This document shows, piece by piece, positions 5,413-10,137 of a stretch of 10,137 bases of DNA; positions within the stretch are counted from its first letter, which is position 1, and every line of letters starts with the position of its first letter. The notes beneath the pieces were generated by a model. That model had not been told where the DNA came from, did not search any database, and saw nothing but the letters and a program-made list of their open reading frames with translations. The translations under genes were made by a program, and so were the position numbers. Origin of the DNA: Candidatus Glassbacteria bacterium RIFCSPLOWO2_12_FULL_58_11 (lineage in GTDB: Bacteria > Gemmatimonadota > Glassbacteria > GWA2-58-10); contig MFIX01000213.1 in assembly GCA_001780825.1 (NCBI GenBank), positions 4,790 through 14,926 on the forward strand, in the 5' to 3' direction.

Positions 5413-8400
5413 TCAGGCATCCGCGGTCAAACCGTGCCCCGAGGCGCCGAACCGGTCCAGCAAGGTGTTGAACTTGCCGACCAGTGAATTGAAATCGCCC
5501 TTGGTCACCGCATCGGCGAGCGTGGCCGGGTTCCCCGAAGCCGTGGCAGCATCGCCTACCGCGGACTGTCGGACGGTCAGAACTTTATTAAACCCTATTT
5601 TTATCTGGCTGCTAACCAGAACAATATCATTTGTACCGGCGACAGTCAGCGTTGCATCGCCGCTGTCCAGCCATAATTTTATTTTCTCCGTGCTCCCGCT
5701 CAAAACTTTCAAAAAGCCGGCGCTCGAGGCAACCACCGAATTTGCGGAACCGGCCAGGGTCAGAACCGTACTGGCACTGGTGGATTTAAGGCTGCCGTTT
5801 TCGGTCCCATTCGCAAAGAATCGGATCTGCTCCACACCGTCAAAGGTGCCCAATTCTATTCTTTCGCTTCCAGCGCTGGTCACTAGTCCGCCATTGGCGG
5901 ATAGAACCCCCTGAATAATCACATCCGAATCGAACACCGTATCAGCGGTGATGTGCAGCCGCTCGCCATCGATAGTGATTTCCTCGGTGGAGAGGTTGAT
6001 CTGGTTGATGATATCATTCTTGGCCACCCGCAGGTTGATATTGGCCGCGTTGACACTGATATTCGCGGTATTGGTGTTGACCTGGCCGGTGATCGCGGTC
6101 CGCGAGCTGCTGATCGTGATGCCCTCGCTGGAGACATTAATGGCGTTGATCACCTGGTCGTTGCTTACTTTGAGCGCGATATTGGCCTGGTTCACCGCGA
6201 CCTGCGCCAGGGTCGTGTTCACGCTTTCCGCCAGAAACGTGGTGTTGGCTTTTTTCTGTTTTTTATAAGCGCTCTCGAGGCTGGTTTCCGAGGCGTTGCC
6301 GCTGAAATCGAAAGCGGTCACCCGGTACTTCCAGTTCTTTTCCAGCTCGCTGTCGGCCACCGCGTGAATGTAGGTGGTCGCGGTGAAATGGGGGTCCAGG
6401 GTAAGCCAGACCCCGGCGGCCTCTTCGCAGCCCTCGATGCTGAAATGCGAGAAGTCCGGGCAGGGTCCGCTGTCTATCGAAGGCGCGGAGATAGTGAGCC
6501 GGTTCTGGCCGGTCAGGTTTTCCACGCTCACCGTGGGCCGGTCCGGCGGAGTAGCGTCCTCGGTGAGCTGCACCCGGGCGGTGGCGCTCCACGCTCCTGG
6601 CAGCCCGTTGCGGCCGACAGCCCGCGCCCGGTAATCATAGTACCAGCCAGGGGTGAGCTTGCGGTCCGAATTGTCGTAGTAGATCACCGCGGGCGCGGGC
6701 AGGCAGGAGTCCTGCTGGCGGACCTTATAGTAGGGAATCCGTTCCCAGGCCGACCAGCTCTGCATCCCGCTGCCGCTGTCCGTGCGGCGCTCCAGCTCGT
6801 AGCGCTCGACCAGGTCCTCCTCGCCTGACGGGGCGAGAACCTTGAGTGTGATCGAAAAGGCTTGGTGCGGCCCTACCGGCACGCGGCTGATCAAGGGGTA
6901 AATCCCGCCGCCGGTATCGAACACAACCGCGGAAAGCACCTGCTGCGGCCGCATTCGGCGCAGCGTGGTCTGGACCCTGGGTGCGGATTTTTCGCTTTCC
7001 CCCCAGGGATTGACCGCGCCCAAGCAAAGGTGGACGCTCGTTTTGATATAAGGGTCATCGACTTGCAGGACAAAGGACGCCGAGCCGGCCGGGCCGGCCT
7101 TGAACGAGCCGGCGAAAACCCAGCTCTCGTTATACCAGCGATAAATATTGTAGTGAGTCGCCCCGGCGACCGGAATAAGCAGCGCCACCTGGATCCCGCC
7201 CTCCACAGGGTCGAGTTCCCAATCACTTTCCGCGGGCGTTTCCGGCAGTATGCCGGTCAGCGCAACATTATCCAGGCTGAGCAGGGCCGAGGCCGAGCCT
7301 CCGGCATGCACAGCCCGGATTGCGAAATCGTACTGCAACGGCTCGAGCGGCCCTGTGTCCAGCCAGGTATAGTTTTCCTCTCCAATGGCGAGGAAAGCGT
7401 GCCGCGGACGGCCCCAGGTGTTCAGGTGGCTCAGGCGCATAAACAGCTCGTAGCGCACGATCTCACCGGCATCGTCATCCAGGCTCCTCTGCCATTGCCA
7501 GGTCAGGGTACCGTCCCCATTCGGCGTGACCGACAGGTTTCGCGGCGGGGACACTTCCAGGTCCTCCTCGGCGGTCTGGCCGGCATCCAGCAGCACCAGC
7601 GCAGTCCAATGGATCGCCGAGAGGGTGCGGTCGATATTCTTCCGAGTGAGCAGGACCAGCAGAGGATTGGGACTCGGCGTCCCGGCGCGCCGATAGAGAG
7701 CGCTGGTGAAATTTATCTGGTCGCCGATCTGGAGCGGGGCGAACCGCAAAGCGGTGGAGAATTCCACCAAACGCACTCCATCCTGCTGGAGCAGCCTGCG
7801 GCTGGCGGCGATCCGGCCGGCGATCTGCTGCGCTTGAGCCGAATCCGAGCCCGAAGGGATGAAAGCGCTGAGCAGCTTGTCCGGGACATACTCCTGGTGG
7901 GCCTTGGCGCTTCTGCCCCCCGGGCTGACCGCGATCCCGGCATACTGGGTTTCATCCGCTCCGCTGCCGCCGAAGAAAACCACTCCGTAGTTGCGCAGGT
8001 ATTTGAGCCCCGGGTAATAGCTTTCGCTGCCCAGGAGAATATCGTTCTCCCCGATGCAGGGCAGTTCCGCGCCGCTTTTGAGCCAGCCGCGGTCCGGATC
8101 GAACTCGGCCGAGAAATCCGCGAACCGGGTGACCCAGCGGCCGGATTCATCGATCACCTGGAAGGCGAGCAGGTGACGGTTGAGCTCGCTGTCCACCTCC
8201 TGCAGCGCAGAGGGACGGTCGATCTCGTAGCTCAGCCGCCAGTCGAAAGCGCAGTGGAGCTCGCCGAAACTGGTCCCGGGCAGGGGATCGCCGGAGGGTC
8301 CCTCGACATAGTCAATCTCCCGCGGACGGAACCGGGCGCGGCTCAGCAGGTCGCGCTTGATCCGGGCCGGCGAGAGGAGGTCATAGTAGATCCTCTCGGT

Positions 8401-9906
8401 CATCTCGGGCGGATCTGCGGTGGGCGGGGCCTGGGCCTGACGGAAACGGACCTGCTGGTCGTAGCAGTGGACCTCGAGACGGCCCTCGCCGGGCTGCCAG
8501 TCCTCGATCCAGACTGTCTTGAAGGGCAGCCAGTCGCCGCGACCCGAATTATGCGAGCCGTCGGAGGTGTCCAGGAAACCCGGGGTGTCGAAACCGAGCC
8601 AGATCCGCACCTCGTCGTTCTTCAGGCTATAGCGCGAGAACAGCTCGCCAGCCATGCCGCCCGGGTCAAGGAGCACGATCCGGCTGGTGTCTGTCGCGCT
8701 GGACTCGCCGGAGAGCGGCTCACCCTCGGCCGAATAATCCGGCGCCTCGGCTACGAAGTTCGGGTAGCCGAAAAGCGGGCGAGAGGCGAGCAGCAGCTTG
8801 AGGGAGCGGCGGAAGGCGACCCGGATCGAGTAGACCCGGGGTGTGTCCAGCCCGCCGGAGTCGGCCTCGAGGGTCACGCGCACCTTGACGAATCTTTGCC
8901 GGACCCGGGCCCCATCGGAGACCAGCGCGAGCTGGCGCTGCTGATTGAGCCCGGGGAGCGACCCGGCCTCGGCCATCTGGAAAGTGGCCCGCGTGCCCTC
9001 AGGCTCGCAGTAACGCAATTGCAGCTCGCCTTCGAGGTCCCCGGCTGGCGTCTCGCCGAGGTCGAAAACCCAGGAGGCAGAGCCGGATGAAGTGTAACCG
9101 TCGACAATGAACTTGAAGGAGAGGTCGCCGTCCGCCAACCGGTAGAGGCCGGTCTCCGGATCGACCAGGTAGAGGCTGCCCCGGCTGTAGCAGTCCGCCG
9201 AGCCGCTGCCGCTCAGTTTAACCGTAGCCAGGTGGAATGAGTCCTCCGGCTCGATGGTGATCGCGCACGGCTGATCGCCGCCGGGGACCCAGACATTCTC
9301 CTGGCTGAAATCCAGCACCAGCCAGTTGCCGTCGGAGTCAACCACGCGGCCGGTGTTCTGCTGGATGGAGAAATCGATGATCCGTGAGACGATTTCCCGG
9401 GCCTGGCCCAGCAGGTTGTCGATGTGGTTCGCCACACTGCTGGCAGATCCGGTAGAGGCGTCATTTTCACGCAGATCGCGGAATATCCGTACCCGGAGGC
9501 GACCCTGGTAAAGCTCCTCGTTCAGCTTTGCCTCATTCCTGAGGCCCAGGTAGAGTTTTTTCAGGCGGAACGAAGGGCCGACCTTGAAAGTCTGCACCAG
9601 GCTTGCCTTAGGGCTATCGGTCAGCACCCGGCCCGTGGAAAAATACTGGACCTTGAGCGCAGGATAAAAATCCCGGACCTGCCGGGTCTGCTTCTCGGGA
9701 TGCGCCACCTCGCGATTGCGGCAGAGTCGCAGTTCATCGGAGCTGTGTCCGGTATCCAGGCCGCCCATCTCGCCGGTCTCGGACCAGTCGGCCCGGCAGT
9801 TTTTCTCGGCGTAGAGCACGGTGGGCCTGAATTCGAAAAGCAGCAGCGGGTCGGCGGTCCCGGCCGAGGCCGCTTCGAGCCAGCGCGGAGTGGGATTGAG
9901 AGCCAT
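5413..9906 (-). CDS. tail-tip/hub and central-fibre protein with FN3 repeats (1497 aa)
   Basis: The largest gene in the window, most likely the tail-tip protein of a siphophage-like tail (functionally like lambda J or a Gram-positive phage tail-associated protein), which contacts the host receptor. Visible order: residues 95-230, a jelly-roll-like beta-sandwich (LVQTFKVG, LKKLYLGLRN, WLVLDF); 260-370, a second beta-sandwich; about 405-490, a hub-like segment (EVRIWLGF, VWIEDWQPGEGRLEVHCYD); 500-780, a hub/linker region; about 786-885, 890-980, 985-1118 and 1119-1215, four fibronectin-III-like domains with the usual Trp and Y-x-x-x-A/V positions; 1220-1340, a fibrous stalk with an internal duplication; 1340-1450, beta-rich; and a short C-terminal helix (FNSLVGKFNTLLDRFG) typical of fibre trimerisation ends. 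ATG 9906 overlaps the upstream TGA (TGATG) and has GGAGGTGAT upstream. The length exceeds lambda J (about 1130 aa), consistent with the added domains. Some boundaries are estimates. Confidence 0.85.
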   Translation of the reverse strand: MALNPTPRWLEAASAGTADPLLLFEFRPTVLYAEKNCRADWSETGEMGGLDTGHSSDELRLCRNREVAHPEKQTRQVRDFYPALKVQYFSTGRVLTDSPKASLVQTFKVGPSFRLKKLYLGLRNEAKLNEELYQGRLRVRIFRDLRENDASTGSASSVANHIDNLLGQAREIVSRIIDFSIQQNTGRVVDSDGNWLVLDFSQENVWVPGGDQPCAITIEPEDSFHLATVKLSGSGSADCYSRGSLYLVDPETGLYRLADGDLSFKFIVDGYTSSGSASWVFDLGETPAGDLEGELQLRYCEPEGTRATFQMAEAGSLPGLNQQRQLALVSDGARVRQRFVKVRVTLEADSGGLDTPRVYSIRVAFRRSLKLLLASRPLFGYPNFVAEAPDYSAEGEPLSGESSATDTSRIVLLDPGGMAGELFSRYSLKNDEVRIWLGFDTPGFLDTSDGSHNSGRGDWLPFKTVWIEDWQPGEGRLEVHCYDQQVRFRQAQAPPTADPPEMTERIYYDLLSPARIKRDLLSRARFRPREIDYVEGPSGDPLPGTSFGELHCAFDWRLSYEIDRPSALQEVDSELNRHLLAFQVIDESGRWVTRFADFSAEFDPDRGWLKSGAELPCIGENDILLGSESYYPGLKYLRNYGVVFFGGSGADETQYAGIAVSPGGRSAKAHQEYVPDKLLSAFIPSGSDSAQAQQIAGRIAASRRLLQQDGVRLVEFSTALRFAPLQIGDQINFTSALYRRAGTPSPNPLLVLLTRKNIDRTLSAIHWTALVLLDAGQTAEEDLEVSPPRNLSVTPNGDGTLTWQWQRSLDDDAGEIVRYELFMRLSHLNTWGRPRHAFLAIGEENYTWLDTGPLEPLQYDFAIRAVHAGGSASALLSLDNVALTGILPETPAESDWELDPVEGGIQVALLIPVAGATHYNIYRWYNESWVFAGSFKAGPAGSASFVLQVDDPYIKTSVHLCLGAVNPWGESEKSAPRVQTTLRRMRPQQVLSAVVFDTGGGIYPLISRVPVGPHQAFSITLKVLAPSGEEDLVERYELERRTDSGSGMQSWSAWERIPYYKVRQQDSCLPAPAVIYYDNSDRKLTPGWYYDYRARAVGRNGLPGAWSATARVQLTEDATPPDRPTVSVENLTGQNRLTISAPSIDSGPCPDFSHFSIEGCEEAAGVWLTLDPHFTATTYIHAVADSELEKNWKYRVTAFDFSGNASETSLESAYKKQKKANTTFLAESVNTTLAQVAVNQANIALKVSNDQVINAINVSSEGITISSSRTAITGQVNTNTANISVNAANINLRVAKNDIINQINLSTEEITIDGERLHITADTVFDSDVIIQGVLSANGGLVTSAGSERIELGTFDGVEQIRFFANGTENGSLKSTSASTVLTLAGSANSVVASSAGFLKVLSGSTEKIKLWLDSGDATLTVAGTNDIVLVSSQIKIGFNKVLTVRQSAVGDAATASGNPATLADAVTKGDFNSLVGKFNTLLDRFGASGHGLTADA

Positions 9907-10137
9907 CAGATCACCTCCCGGGCCTCGATAACGCCATGCCGGACCGAGTTGACAAAGGCGAAACGCCGGGCCGAACCCTCGCAGTTGAGGTAGAGTGGGT
10001 CATCCGGCGTGATCTGGGGATAACTGAGCCACCACCAGTTCTTTCCCTCGCCCGCCGCCTCGCTCCACCAGCGGTCGAGCAGCTCGCACTGGCTGTCGGT
10101 AAGGTTTTCGAAAACCGCGCGGAGCACTCTGCGGCGG
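9906..10137 (-). CDS. C-terminal part of a small tail-associated protein, cut by window edge
   Basis: A frame open to the right edge that ends at TGA 9906-9908, sharing its last base with the ATG of the tail-tip gene. A GTG at 10127 could be a start, but the frame continues upstream as Arg codons without a stop and no ribosome binding site is visible there, so this is treated as a partial gene. The visible 77 codons have an amphipathic helix with Phe/Leu/Trp (LTDSQCELLDRWWSEAAG), a Trp-rich NWWWLSYPQ, and a beta-rich end with a Gly-Val-Ile-Glu-Ala-Arg tail. Its place directly before a tail-tip gene is where small tail-assembly proteins usually lie (for example lambda K/I-like genes), but no family is recognised. 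Confidence 0.7.
   Translation of the reverse strand, partial: RRRVLRAVFENLTDSQCELLDRWWSEAAGEGKNWWWLSYPQITPDDPLYLNCEGSARRFAFVNSVRHGVIEAREVI

Noticed and set aside
1..10137. CRISPR array, insertion sequence or tRNA/rRNA gene
   Set aside because: No regularly spaced direct repeats, no transposase frame or terminal inverted repeats, and no tRNA or rRNA signature were found on either strand.

Overview
The window looks like the chromosome of a GC-rich Gram-negative bacterium carrying the distal end of a phage-type tail gene cluster. Gram-negative is supported by a lipobox lipoprotein and two classical Sec signal peptides ending in AxA-Q motifs. A lineage near the FCB group would fit the style of those signal peptides, but that is only an impression and nothing here fixes the taxon. 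It could be a prophage, a domesticated tail-like particle or a gene transfer agent. No integrase, capsid, terminase, lysis or att gene is visible, so the window cannot decide between them.

Left part (1-1347, + strand): a possible 3' end of a gene at the edge, then about 550 bases that are mostly non-coding, with an AT-rich stretch near 121-250 and one weak small ORF candidate (182-337). A methionine-rich lipoprotein gene (618-1241) follows, ending in a strong intrinsic terminator (1308-1347). This part appears to be host chromosome.

Right part (10137 down to 1407, - strand): a compact, convergent run of genes. In transcription order these are: the C-terminal end of a small tail-associated protein cut by the window edge (9906-10137); a 1497-aa tail-tip/hub and central-fibre protein with an N-terminal beta-sandwich, four fibronectin-III-like repeats and a fibrous stalk (5413-9906); a 67-aa coiled-coil protein; two tail proteins of 202 and 173 aa that share a recognisable motif; a 69-aa protein; then, after a 126-base gap, a 647-aa Cys-rich beta-helix protein and a 118-aa partner. 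Stop/start overlaps and strong Shine-Dalgarno sites at nearly every junction indicate one translationally coupled operon down to 3846.

The most unusual point is that the last two genes, placed where a phage would normally encode tail fibres, both begin with clear Sec signal peptides. Tail fibres assemble in the cytoplasm, so an exported fibre-like protein implies a different job, such as a surface or periplasmic adhesin, a decoy, or a lysogenic-conversion factor. Both adhesin-like genes also show GC dips in their distal, receptor-facing portions, which suggests modular exchange.
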